DNA of 64,000 nucleotides from Fen-1273 sp035516035 (GTDB lineage: Bacteria; Bacteroidota; Ignavibacteria; UBA10030; UBA6906). The position numbers were made by a program, and so were the translations under genes. The stretch lies in contig DATJAS010000006.1 in assembly GCA_035516035.1 (NCBI GenBank), forward strand, positions 10,981 to 74,980, given 5' to 3'. Each line of letters starts with the position of its first letter. Position 1 is the stretch's first letter. Positions 34,796 through 42,874 of this stretch are shown one piece after another. The notes beneath the pieces are model-generated. The model saw only the letters and a list, made by a program, of their open reading frames with translations. It was not told the DNA's origin and searched no databases.

Positions 34796-35970
34796 CGCGC
34801 GTCGCCATGTTCATACACGGCGGGATCGTCCCCCCCGCATCGACGGAGAGCGTCCCGGCTCTCTGTGCGCTCGTGGACGCCCTCTCCGTGTCGTGCGACG
34901 TGACCGTGTATACGACCGTCGGGCCCGACGGCCGGGACGCGCCGTTCCATGCCGGGAAGGCGCTCGTGAAATTCGTCCGCGCGCGGCAGGACGACAGTCC
35001 CCTCCGCAGAGCGCTGGCCACATCGCGCGCATTCCTGGCAGACCGGCGGCGGGAACCGTACGATCTCGTGCACGGATTCTGGGGGCTCCCCGGGGGACTC
35101 GCAGCCGTCGTCGCCGCGCGCATGGCGGGACTCCCCGCGGTCGTCACGCTCCTGGGGGGCGAGGCGGCCGCGCTTCGCTCGATCGGCTACGGGAACATGC
35201 GCACCGCACCGGGACGCGCGCTGACGCTCCGCGTCTGCCGGGATGCCGACGCGCTGACGCTGCTGACCCGGGCGCAGCTTGCGGGACTCCGGCGCTTCGG
35301 GTTCGAGCGGGAGGAAGGAGTGTACGTGATCCCGTTCGGGGCGGATGCCGCGCTCTTCCCCCCCGTCAACGCGTTCCCGCCGGCTCCCCCCTTTCAATTC
35401 CTCCACGTCGGGCACATCAACCGGGTGAAAGACCAGGCGACGCTGCTCCGGGCGTTTCGCTCCGTGCGCGCCGAAATCGACTGCAGGCTCCGGATCGTCG
35501 GTGAGGACACGCTCGGCGGATCGCTCCAGGCGCTGGCACGCGAACTGGGCGTGGCGCACGACGTGACATTCACGGGGTACGCGGACCACGGGTCGCTCGG
35601 CGCGCATTTTGCCCGGGCTCACCTCCTCATCCACACGTCGCTCTACGAAGGAGAGGGGGTCGTCTTCGCGGAAGCCGCCTCATCGGGCCTTCCGATCTGC
35701 GGTACGGAGGTCGGTCTCTGTGCGGACCTCGGTCCCGCGTTTGCCACGACCGTCCCCCCGGGGGAGCCGGCACGGCTCGCGGGCGCGATTCTCGGACTCC
35801 TGCGCGACCCCGGGGCGATGGAGCGACAGCGCGCGCACGCGCTCGCCTGGGCGCACGCGCACACGCCAGCCTGGACGGCCGGCCAGTTCACACGCATCTA
35901 CGGGGAGCTTGCAGGGGGGACGCACTCCCCGCGCGCACTTCCCGAAGCCGCCTGGAGTCCGCCCGCATGA
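34792..35970 (+). CDS. Glycosyltransferase family 4 (cluster gene 6)
   Basis: 392 residues, GT-B fold. LLGGEAAALRSIGYGN near residues 118-133 is an acceptor-side loop, HVGHINRVKDQATLLRAF begins the donor domain and SLYEGEGVVFAEAASSGLP (about 284-302) is the E-x7-E motif of retaining GT4 enzymes. The N-terminus MTRVAMFIHGG with PPASTESVPAL is typical of the family. The start at 34792 overlaps the ABC transporter stop as ATGA. It would extend the sugar part of the cluster's product from a nucleotide sugar. Confidence 0.9.
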   Translation: MTRVAMFIHGGIVPPASTESVPALCALVDALSVSCDVTVYTTVGPDGRDAPFHAGKALVKFVRARQDDSPLRRALATSRAFLADRRREPYDLVHGFWGLPGGLAAVVAARMAGLPAVVTLLGGEAAALRSIGYGNMRTAPGRALTLRVCRDADALTLLTRAQLAGLRRFGFEREEGVYVIPFGADAALFPPVNAFPPAPPFQFLHVGHINRVKDQATLLRAFRSVRAEIDCRLRIVGEDTLGGSLQALARELGVAHDVTFTGYADHGSLGAHFARAHLLIHTSLYEGEGVVFAEAASSGLPICGTEVGLCADLGPAFATTVPPGEPARLAGAILGLLRDPGAMERQRAHALAWAHAHTPAWTAGQFTRIYGELAGGTHSPRALPEAAWSPPA

Positions 35971-37436
35971 TCGCACTGGTAAATCCCCGTTCCACGCGGT
36001 GGAGGTACAGGATCCCCCTTTCCGTCCTGTCGCTCGGGGCCTCGCTCGAGGGGCGATTCCCGTACGAGATCCTCGACGGCAACCTCCACCCGGATGCCGG
36101 CGAAGCGCTCCTCGGCCTCATCAGGGACCGGGGAGTCCGCTACCTTGGACTCACGGTGATGCCGGGACCGCAACTTGAAGAATCGATCCGGCTCTCGCGC
36201 CTCGTGCGCGAGCGGGAGCCCGCCGTCACGATTATCTGGGGAGGATACTTCCCCACGCTCCATCCCGACGTCGTGCTCGGCGCGCCGTACGTGGATTGTG
36301 TGATCCGCGACCAGGGGGACCACGCGCTCCCGGCGCTCATCGAGCGCCTCGAGCGGGGAGAGTCTCCGGGCGGGATCCCCGGCGTGTCGTTCAAAGAGAA
36401 CGGGATACGGCACAACGAAAAGCAGAAGCTGATCGACCCCAACACGCTCCCCCCTCTTCCCTACGACCGCGTGGACATTCCCCGCTATATCGGGCGGACG
36501 TGCCTGGGAACGCGGACGGTCAACTACCACTCCAGCGTCGGGTGCCCGTTTCTGTGCGGCTTCTGCGCGGTCGCGGCCTCGTACGGCGCGCGGTGGATCG
36601 GTCTGGCACCGGAGCGGATCGCGGCGGATCTCCGGTGGTTCAGGGAGCGCCACGGCGTCAACGCGGTCGAATTCCACGACAACAATTTCTTCACATCCGA
36701 GCGGCGGACGCTCGAATTCGCCGAGAGAATCGCCCCCGAAGGGCTCGCCTGGTGGGGGGAAGCGCGCCCCGACACGCTGCTCGCGTACGACGACCGGACC
36801 TGGCGCGCGATGCAGCGCTCCGGCTGCGCCATGATTTTCATGGGCGCGGAGTCGGGCTCGAGCGAGGTGCTGAGGCTGATGGACAAGGGGGGGACACAGA
36901 CACCGGAGACGGTGCTCGCGCTCGCCGAGCGGATGCGGGAATACGGCATCGTCCCGGAATTCTCGTTCGTGATGGGAAGCCCGACGGCGACTGTCGACGA
37001 GGACATCGAACGGGACATCCGGTTTATCCGCAGGATCAAGATGATCAACCCCGCGGCGGAGATCGTCATGTACGTTTACTCCCCGGTGAATTTCTCTGAC
37101 GCGGAACTCTTCGCCGCCGCCCGGAAAGACGACTTCGCCTACCCCCGCACGCTGGACGACTGGATGCGCCCGGAGTGGCGGATGCACGATCTGCGCAAGC
37201 GCCCCGTCACCCCCTGGCTGCGCAGGCGGCACATCGCGCGGATCAGGAACTTCGAGCGGGTGCTGAACGCCCGTTATCCGACGCGGTCCGATCTGAGGCT
37301 GACTGCGGCACGGAAGGGGATGCTCGGTGCCCTGGGCCGCTGGCGGTACGACCTGGGGATCTACGCGGCCCCCCTTGAAATCGCGCTGGCCCAGCGGCTC
37401 ATCCGGTACCGCCAGCCCGAGACGGAGGGATTCTGA
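35967..37436 (+). CDS. Second radical SAM protein with B12-binding-like N-terminus (cluster gene 7)
   Basis: 489 residues. Residues 1-130 form a B12-binding-like domain (YEILDGNLHPDAGEAL, TIIWGGYFPTLHPDVVL, with the WGG-x-HP pattern of the BchE/P-methylase class). The radical SAM cluster motif is VGCPFLCGFC, C193, C197 and C200. FMGAESGSSEVLRLMDKGG follows as in other family members. The C-terminal 130 residues are Arg-rich. Candidates for its reaction are C-methylation or oxidative rearrangement of the cluster's product. It overlaps the GT4 gene by 4 bases and the next methyltransferase by one. Confidence 0.88.
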   Translation: MIALVNPRSTRWRYRIPLSVLSLGASLEGRFPYEILDGNLHPDAGEALLGLIRDRGVRYLGLTVMPGPQLEESIRLSRLVREREPAVTIIWGGYFPTLHPDVVLGAPYVDCVIRDQGDHALPALIERLERGESPGGIPGVSFKENGIRHNEKQKLIDPNTLPPLPYDRVDIPRYIGRTCLGTRTVNYHSSVGCPFLCGFCAVAASYGARWIGLAPERIAADLRWFRERHGVNAVEFHDNNFFTSERRTLEFAERIAPEGLAWWGEARPDTLLAYDDRTWRAMQRSGCAMIFMGAESGSSEVLRLMDKGGTQTPETVLALAERMREYGIVPEFSFVMGSPTATVDEDIERDIRFIRRIKMINPAAEIVMYVYSPVNFSDAELFAAARKDDFAYPRTLDDWMRPEWRMHDLRKRPVTPWLRRRHIARIRNFERVLNARYPTRSDLRLTAARKGMLGALGRWRYDLGIYAAPLEIALAQRLIRYRQPETEGF

Positions 37437-38287
37437 TGACGGGCCAGGGAGCATACCCCGACGAGGGCGCCGCCGCGGGGCACGCTGAGCTCGCGGGAGA
37501 TTTCCACGACGCGATGGCCGCATCGTACGACCGGACGTTCGGGCGCCCGGGGCCGGGCGCGCGGATCCGCGCGCGCGTCCAGGAGGCGCTCTTCGCCGCC
37601 TTCCGTCCCGGGGAGCGCGTGCTCGAACTGAACTGCGGCACGGGCACGGACGCCGTTGCACTTGCACTGCGCGGCATTCGCGTGACCGCCACGGATATCT
37701 CCCCCGCCATGGTCGCCGAGGCGCGTGCAAAGGCGCGCCGCAGCGGGGTGGAGGATCTCGTCAGCACTGCCGTCATGGACGCGGCAGACCCCGGCGCCCC
37801 CGACGGGCGGCTCTTTGACGGTGCGTTTTCAAATTTCGACGGGCTCAACGAGCTCGGGAACATCGCCGCGTTCGCCGGCCGCATCGGCGGTCACCTCGCC
37901 CCCGGCGCCCCCCTCCTGTGCATGGTGCTCAACCCCGTCTGCCTCTGGGAGGTCGCCTATTTCGCTGCAACGCTACGCCCCCGGCGCGCGCTCAGGAGGA
38001 TTCTGGCCAGGGGTGAAGAGCTGGCTCCCCTGCACGCCGCTGCCCCCCTGAAGCTCTACTCCCCCGGCCGATTTGCGTCGTATTTCAGGCGCGATTTCAC
38101 CGTTGCGGCAGTACGGCGCTTCGGCCTCCTCCTCCCTCCTGCCGGTTTCGGCAGGCTCTACGCCACGCGCGCATCACTCATGAGGAGGCTTGAGCCCTGG
38201 GACGAGGGGATCGCCCGCCTGTTCCCGCTCCGCTACCTGTGCGACCACTACCTGATCACGCTGCGCAGGCGGGGAGCCCTCAGGTGA
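37436..38287 (+). CDS. Class I SAM-dependent methyltransferase (cluster gene 8)
   Basis: 283 residues. RVLELNCGTGTDAVALALRG holds motif I (ELNCGTG, 64-70), and ATDISPAMVAEA is the acidic strand that binds the SAM ribose. AFSNFDGLNELGN is the post-I motif region. The variant ELNCGTG (Asn for the usual Gly/Ala/Ser) is slightly unusual. It most resembles small-molecule O/N-methyltransferases. The C-terminal 60 residues include RLFPLRYLCDHYLITLRR. Start at 37436 shares one base with the radical SAM stop. Confidence 0.85.
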   Translation: MTGQGAYPDEGAAAGHAELAGDFHDAMAASYDRTFGRPGPGARIRARVQEALFAAFRPGERVLELNCGTGTDAVALALRGIRVTATDISPAMVAEARAKARRSGVEDLVSTAVMDAADPGAPDGRLFDGAFSNFDGLNELGNIAAFAGRIGGHLAPGAPLLCMVLNPVCLWEVAYFAATLRPRRALRRILARGEELAPLHAAAPLKLYSPGRFASYFRRDFTVAAVRRFGLLLPPAGFGRLYATRASLMRRLEPWDEGIARLFPLRYLCDHYLITLRRRGALR

Positions 38288-39018
38288 GCACGGGGGCCAC
38301 AGCGGGCGCTCCGGGAGCGGTGAGGGGGAGACTCTGCGCGGGGCTGCTACGGCGCGCAAGCCACCGCCTGGCGCTCCGGCTTTACGTCCGCCGCGCGATG
38401 TCGCGTGAGGACCGCTTCAGGATGCTCGGCTTCGCACTCAGCGTACAACCGACGGTATTCCACCCCCGGCTCTTCGGCACGAGCAGGTTTTTCGGGAGAT
38501 ATCTCCGCACGCGTGATCTCCACCATGCGGAGATCCTCGAGATCGGCTGCGGCTCTGGCATCCTGTCCTTCGTCGCCGCCCGGAGAGGGGCGCGCGTGAC
38601 GGCACTGGACATCAATCCCCGGGCCGTCCGCTGCACCGAGGCGAACGCCCGCTCGAACGGGCTTGAGGCGCGCGTCAACGTGCTCGAGAGCGACCTGTTC
38701 GACTCGCTCTCAGCCGGCCGCGCGTTCGACCACATCGTGTGGAATCCCCCGTTCTACGGTGCCGAACAGACAGACGACGCAAGCCGTGCCTGGAACGCGG
38801 GACCCGCATACGGAGTGATCAACCGGTTCGCACGCTCCGCGTGCCGCTTCCTCCGCCCCGGGGGATCGGTCATCCTCGTGACCTCCTCGGACGCGGGCGA
38901 ACGTGAGATTCTCTCGGCCATGGCGCGCGAGGGATTTGCAGCGTTGCTCCGCGCGCGCCGGAGGGGGCTCTTCGAAACGCTCAGCATATTCGAATTCAGG
39001 GGAGCGGCACGGGAATGA
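38284..39018 (+). CDS. Class I methyltransferase with NPPF motif (cluster gene 9)
   Basis: 244 residues, GTG start at 38284 (GTGA overlap). ILEIGCGSGILSFVAARRGA has motif I (EIGCGSG, 86-92), TALDINPRAV follows, and NPPFYG (154-159) is the catalytic motif of N6-adenine, glutamine and related N-methyltransferases (HemK/RlmG group). It may therefore methylate a nitrogen in the product or a nucleobase/protein. It overlaps gene 8 by 4 bases and the radical SAM gene 10 by 4, so it belongs to the cluster and not to ribosome maintenance. Confidence 0.85.
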   Translation: MSTGATAGAPGAVRGRLCAGLLRRASHRLALRLYVRRAMSREDRFRMLGFALSVQPTVFHPRLFGTSRFFGRYLRTRDLHHAEILEIGCGSGILSFVAARRGARVTALDINPRAVRCTEANARSNGLEARVNVLESDLFDSLSAGRAFDHIVWNPPFYGAEQTDDASRAWNAGPAYGVINRFARSACRFLRPGGSVILVTSSDAGEREILSAMAREGFAALLRARRRGLFETLSIFEFRGAARE

Positions 39019-40046
39019 GCGTCGGGGCCTTCCTCAACACGCTCGGCACGCGCTGCCACGCGCTTCCCGTCGTCATACTCTACGTGACCGAAGGGTGCAA
39101 CCTGAAATGCATTTCCTGTTCGTACCGCGCCGCCCCTGAAGGGGAACTGACGCTGGGTGAGATCGCCGCGCTCGGCCGTTCTCTCCGCGAGGCGGGCCTC
39201 CGGCATATCGTCTATTCGGGGGGAGAACCCCTCACGCGGCGCGATTTCCCCGACATCTGCGCGCTCTTCGCGGCGCCGGCGGAGCGGAGCACGCTCCTCA
39301 CGAACGGCCTCCTCCTGGAGAAGCGGTTCGCGGAAATCTCCCCGTTCCTGGACGAATTCATCGTATCGCTCGACGGCGCCGACGCAGCAACGCACGACGC
39401 GATCAGGGGGATCGCCTCGTACGATCTGATCGTGCGGGGGCTCCGCCGCGTTGCTGATGCGGGAAGGGGAAAAGACGTCGCCATCCGCACGGTCGTGCAG
39501 AAGCGGAATTTCCGATCGCTCCCCGCGATGGTCTCCGCCGCACGGGAGATCGGTGCGGGGAGGATCTCGTTCCTGGCCGCCGACGTCCGATCATCGGGGT
39601 TCGGACGGCTTGAACGGGGGGAGGCCGCCCCCGCCGGGCAGTTGACGCTCGACCCGGAGGAATCTGCCGAGCTCCGCCGCATCGTCGAGCGCATGGCGGT
39701 CGAGTTTGCAGCGGAGTTCGAGACCCGGTTCATCGACCAGTCCCCTTCACGGATGCTCGACATCGCTTCCTACTACGAAGCGCTGAACGGGTCCCGCCCG
39801 TTCCCTCCCACTTCCTGCAATGCCCCGATGGTCTCCACGGTCATCACATCCCGCGGAGACGTTCTCCCCTGCTACTTCCTCCCCCCTCTCGGCAACGTGC
39901 GCAGGGAGACGCTCGGCGCACTCCTTGGCGGGGAGGCCGCCAGGAGGACCAGGCGCGACGTCCGCTCGCGCAGGCAGCCGGAGTGCGCGACGTGCGTCTG
40001 CACGCTCCGGGTCGGACCCGCACAGGCGCTCGCCGGTCGGTTCTGA
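39015..40046 (+). CDS. Radical SAM protein of SPASM/twitch type (cluster gene 10)
   Basis: 343 residues. VTEGCNLKCISCSYRA contains C28, C32 and C35, the SAM cluster ligands, then YSGGEPLTRRDFP (SAM-binding GGE) and FIVSLDGADAATHDAIRG. The C-terminal part has CNAPMVSTVITSRGDVLPCYF and a final CATCVC, which could hold one auxiliary cluster (twitch or short SPASM). This subclass includes peptide-modifying enzymes and small-molecule dehydrogenases. No precursor peptide gene is visible in the overlapping cluster. It is the last gene; the next gene has its own promoter. Confidence 0.88.
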   Translation: MSVGAFLNTLGTRCHALPVVILYVTEGCNLKCISCSYRAAPEGELTLGEIAALGRSLREAGLRHIVYSGGEPLTRRDFPDICALFAAPAERSTLLTNGLLLEKRFAEISPFLDEFIVSLDGADAATHDAIRGIASYDLIVRGLRRVADAGRGKDVAIRTVVQKRNFRSLPAMVSAAREIGAGRISFLAADVRSSGFGRLERGEAAPAGQLTLDPEESAELRRIVERMAVEFAAEFETRFIDQSPSRMLDIASYYEALNGSRPFPPTSCNAPMVSTVITSRGDVLPCYFLPPLGNVRRETLGALLGGEAARRTRRDVRSRRQPECATCVCTLRVGPAQALAGRF

Positions 40047-40071
40047 CTCCGCGGGTCGGTTTCCCGCACTG

Positions 40072-40100
40072 TTGATTGTCCCCCCCGTTTTCGGTAGTTT
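40072..40100 (+). promoter_or_regulatory. Promoter of tdk
   Basis: TTGATT (40072-40077) and TAGTTT (40095-40100), 17-base spacer, in the 81-base gap after the cluster. The predicted leader to the ATG at 40128 is about 21 bases. Confidence 0.55.
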
Positions 40101-40127
40101 AGGGATTCACCAGCGAATTCCGCACAC

Positions 40128-40703
40128 ATGACAGCCCCCACCGCACACGATTCCCCCCTGAACACCGGCTGGATCGAAGTCATCGCCGGCTGCATGTTCA
40201 GCGGGAAAACCGAAGAACTGATCCGCCGCATCCGCAGGGCACAGATCGCCCGCCAGCGGGTCGCGATATTCAAGCCGCGCATCGACAACCGCTACAGCAC
40301 GGACCACATCGTCTCGCACAGCGAGGCGCGCATTGAATCCGTGAGCGTCGAGAGCTCAGCGGAGATCCTCCGGCTCTCGGCCGACGCATTCGTCATCGGG
40401 ATCGACGAGGGGCAGTTTTTCGACATGGGACTCGTCGACGTCGCGGAAGAGCTCGCCAACCGGGGACGCCGCGTGATCATCGCCGGGCTGGACCAGGACT
40501 TCAGGGGCAAGCCCTTCGAGCCGATCCCGCAGCTCCTCGCCGTCGCCGAGTACATCACCAAGACGCTCGCCATCTGCGTCGTCTGCGGGAACCCCGCCGA
40601 CAGGACGCAGAGGACCACCCCTTCGAGCGAGCGCGTCCTCGTCGGCGCGACCGACTCCTACGAGGCGCGGTGCAGGCGCTGCTTCCAGCCGCCGAAACAG
40701 TAG
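40128..40703 (+). CDS. tdk: Thymidine kinase
   Basis: A 191-residue type II thymidine kinase (salvage of thymidine to dTMP). The P-loop is GCMFSGKT (21-28), DEGQFF near residue 90 contains the catalytic Glu, and GLDQDFRGKPFEP is the Mg/lasso region. CVVC (about 149-152) and CRRC (about 184-187) form the zinc site. The final residues PPKQ overlap nothing; the purine nucleoside phosphorylase start lies 8 bases later. No clear Shine-Dalgarno sequence precedes the ATG at 40128. Confidence 0.95.
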   Translation: MTAPTAHDSPLNTGWIEVIAGCMFSGKTEELIRRIRRAQIARQRVAIFKPRIDNRYSTDHIVSHSEARIESVSVESSAEILRLSADAFVIGIDEGQFFDMGLVDVAEELANRGRRVIIAGLDQDFRGKPFEPIPQLLAVAEYITKTLAICVVCGNPADRTQRTTPSSERVLVGATDSYEARCRRCFQPPKQ

Positions 40704-40711
40704 GCTCGTTC

Positions 40712-41560
40712 ATGGGCGGGACGCCGGGCATAGAGTCGCTCCTGGGCCGGATACCGTACGAAGAGGCCGCGGCGTACGTGCGGGGGCGGATCCCCTCGCC
40801 TCCCGGGATCGCGCTCGTCCTCGGCTCCGGCCTCGGCGACTATTCCCCCCTCGAGGGGGGGCTCACGTTTCGCGCGGGGGAAATCCCCTCATATCCCCGT
40901 TCGACGGTGAGCGGCCACCGGGGGGAGGCCGTCTTCGCGCGTATCGCCGGGAGCGACGTCCTCGCGTTCCGCGGCAGAATCCATCTCTACGAGTGCAACG
41001 ACGCCGCCACGGTCCTCTTCCCCGTCGCGCTCGCGCGGGCGCTCGGCGCCCGGGTGATGATCGTGACGAACGCCGCGGGGGGCATCAACAGGCAGTTCGT
41101 CCCGGGGGACCTCATGCTGATCACCGATCAGATCGACATGACGCTCCACGGGGAGTGGATCCCGGCGGAGCGCACTGGGCCCCGGCGCACGTATGACGCG
41201 GCGCTCTGCGCGCTGGCCATGGAGGCAGCCCTCCGGCTGGGGGTGCCGCTCAGGCGGGGGGTCTACGCCTCCGTCAAGGGGCCATCATACGAGACGGCCG
41301 CGGAGGTGGAAATGCTCCGCCGCCTCGGGGGGGACGCCGTCGGGATGTCGACGGTAAAGGAGGCGTCGCTCGCCGCCTCGCTCGGCATGCGCGTCATGGG
41401 CATCTCCTGCATCACGAATAAGGCGGCGGGAACGGGGGGAGGAAAACTCGACCACAGCGAGGTGACCGTGGTCGCCTCCACCGTGAAGGCGCGCTTCGCG
41501 GATCTCCTCACCGAGTGCATTGCGGGCCTCGGCGCTCAGGCGCGGGGGAACAACCTGTAG
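40712..41560 (+). CDS. punA: Purine nucleoside phosphorylase, trimeric class
   Basis: A 282-residue enzyme splitting inosine and guanosine with phosphate. LVLGSGLGDYSPL near residues 37-49 and FRGRIHLYECND are the phosphate and ribose region, IVTNAAGGINRQF the purine loop, and KGPSYETAAEV with GMSTVKEA the specificity loops of the hexose-phosphate/Pnp class. ITNKAAG has Asn at the base-contact position that favours 6-oxopurines. It follows tdk in a nucleoside-salvage pair. The 3' end overlaps the convergent DUF420 gene by 25 bases, so transcripts from the two sides overlap. Confidence 0.93.
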   Translation: MGGTPGIESLLGRIPYEEAAAYVRGRIPSPPGIALVLGSGLGDYSPLEGGLTFRAGEIPSYPRSTVSGHRGEAVFARIAGSDVLAFRGRIHLYECNDAATVLFPVALARALGARVMIVTNAAGGINRQFVPGDLMLITDQIDMTLHGEWIPAERTGPRRTYDAALCALAMEAALRLGVPLRRGVYASVKGPSYETAAEVEMLRRLGGDAVGMSTVKEASLAASLGMRVMGISCITNKAAGTGGGKLDHSEVTVVASTVKARFADLLTECIAGLGAQARGNNL

Positions 41561-41961
41561 AGCATCAGGTAGACGAGCACGCCCGTCACGGAGACGTAGA
41601 GCCAGACGGGAAGCGTCCACCGGGCGATCTTCCTGTGCAGCGCGAATTTCCGCTTCAACCCCCGGGCGAGCGTGATGATCGCCAGGGGGGGAACCGACGC
41701 AGCCAGCACCGTGTGCGTGGCGAGTATCACGAAGTAGACCGCGCGCACGGGCCCCCCACCGCCGAACCTCACGGTACCGACCAACGCATGATAGAGAACA
41801 TAGGATGAGAGGAAGAGCGTCGAGCAGGCGACCGCGGCGATCATGCACGTCCTGTGCGCCCTGACGCGCCTCTGCCTGATGAAGTAATAGCCCGCCAGGA
41901 GGCAGAGCGCGCTTGAGGCGTTCAGTATGGCGTTCAGGAGCGGGAGATCGCCGATCGACAC
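41536..41961 (-). CDS. DUF420 membrane protein (YozB/cytochrome oxidase assembly type)
   Basis: 141 residues, GTG at 41961 preceded by GAGGGGG, 7 bases after the ctaB stop. Four hydrophobic segments; SALCLLAGYYFIRQRR, HRTCMIAA and FLSSYVLYHA match DUF420 proteins, and VYFVILATHTVLAA plus LHRKIARWTLPVWLYVS completes the family pattern, with several histidines. These genes lie next to haem A/O synthase and oxidase genes in many bacteria and are thought to help assemble cytochrome oxidase. It is the last gene of the respiratory operon. Confidence 0.85.
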   Translation of the reverse strand: MSIGDLPLLNAILNASSALCLLAGYYFIRQRRVRAHRTCMIAAVACSTLFLSSYVLYHALVGTVRFGGGGPVRAVYFVILATHTVLAASVPPLAIITLARGLKRKFALHRKIARWTLPVWLYVSVTGVLVYLMLYRLFPRA

Positions 41962-41968
41962 GGCCCCC

Positions 41969-42874
41969 TCACGAGCCGAGGAACCGGTCGACGGCCATTG
42001 CAATCATCAACAGGGGAAGGTAGACGAGCGAGGCGATGAAGAGGCGCCGGGCCGCCGGACCGGTCCTCTGCACGAGAAGCATCGCCGCGCATCCTGCGAA
42101 GACTCCCCCGAGAACGAGAGCAGACAGGGCGTAGACCGGGCCCGCTTCCCCGAGCGCCGCAAGGAGGAGCGAGACGGGAACGAGCGCGACGGCGTATGAC
42201 AGCGACTGGACTCCCGTCTTCTTCCCGTCGGCGTCCGTCACGGCGAGGAGACGGTATCCCCCTTTCGCATAGTCGTTCCTGTAGATCCAGGCAAGCGAGA
42301 GGAAGTGGGGCATCTGCCAGAGGAAGAGTATCCCGAACAGGACAAAGGCCCCCGCACCCGGGACCCCTGCGGCCGCCGTCCAGCCCATCACGGGGGGGAT
42401 GGCTCCCGGAAACGCGCCGATGAGCGTCGCCATGGGCGTCAGGCGCTTGAGCGGCGTGTAGAGGAGGAGATACGTCGCGCACGTCACTGCGGCCAGCGAA
42501 GCCGTCACCGCGTTGAGCCTGGTCGCCAGGAGGAGGAGTCCCCCCGCCACGAGCAGAATCCCGAATATGACCGCCTCGGCAAGTCCGATCCGTCCCGAGG
42601 GGAGCGGCCGCTGCTCCGTGCGCTTCATGAGCGCGTCGAACTTCCGCTCCATCGCCTGGTTCAGCGCCCCCGAGCCTCCTCCCACCATCGCGGTCCCGAG
42701 CGCGAGCGCGAGAGCCCCCGCAGCATGGGGAGTCCCCGCGGAGCCGAGCATGTATCCCGCGAGCGACGTCAGCACCGAGAGGAACGTCAGCTCCGGTTTC
42801 GTGAGCGCGAGGTAATCGGCCACCCGCGTGCGCTCCAGTGCGAGCGCCCCGGGGGGCGTGAGGTGCGTGCTCAT
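41969..42874 (-). CDS. ctaB: Protohaem IX farnesyltransferase (haem O synthase)
   Basis: A 301-residue UbiA-type prenyltransferase with nine membrane segments. LTKPELTFLSVLT opens it; GGGSGALNQAMERKFDALMKRTEQRP contains the N-x3-D-x2-M-x-R-T prenyl-diphosphate/Mg motif, and YRNDYAKGGYRLL the second Asp-rich loop. It converts haem B to haem O, the substrate of CtaA. Start at 42874 overlaps the ctaA stop (ATGA). Confidence 0.95.
   Translation of the reverse strand: MSTHLTPPGALALERTRVADYLALTKPELTFLSVLTSLAGYMLGSAGTPHAAGALALALGTAMVGGGSGALNQAMERKFDALMKRTEQRPLPSGRIGLAEAVIFGILLVAGGLLLLATRLNAVTASLAAVTCATYLLLYTPLKRLTPMATLIGAFPGAIPPVMGWTAAAGVPGAGAFVLFGILFLWQMPHFLSLAWIYRNDYAKGGYRLLAVTDADGKKTGVQSLSYAVALVPVSLLLAALGEAGPVYALSALVLGGVFAGCAAMLLVQRTGPAARRLFIASLVYLPLLMIAMAVDRFLGS

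Noticed and set aside
28349..40046. A CRISPR, toxin-antitoxin or phage-defence reading of the cluster (because of the nucleotidyltransferase fold)
   Set aside because: There is no partner HEPN protein, no nuclease, and the neighbours are glycosyl-, methyl- and radical SAM enzymes with an exporter.
40051..40067. GCGGG/CCCGC hairpin after the ten-gene cluster
   Set aside because: Only five pairs and no U tract, too weak to call a terminator.
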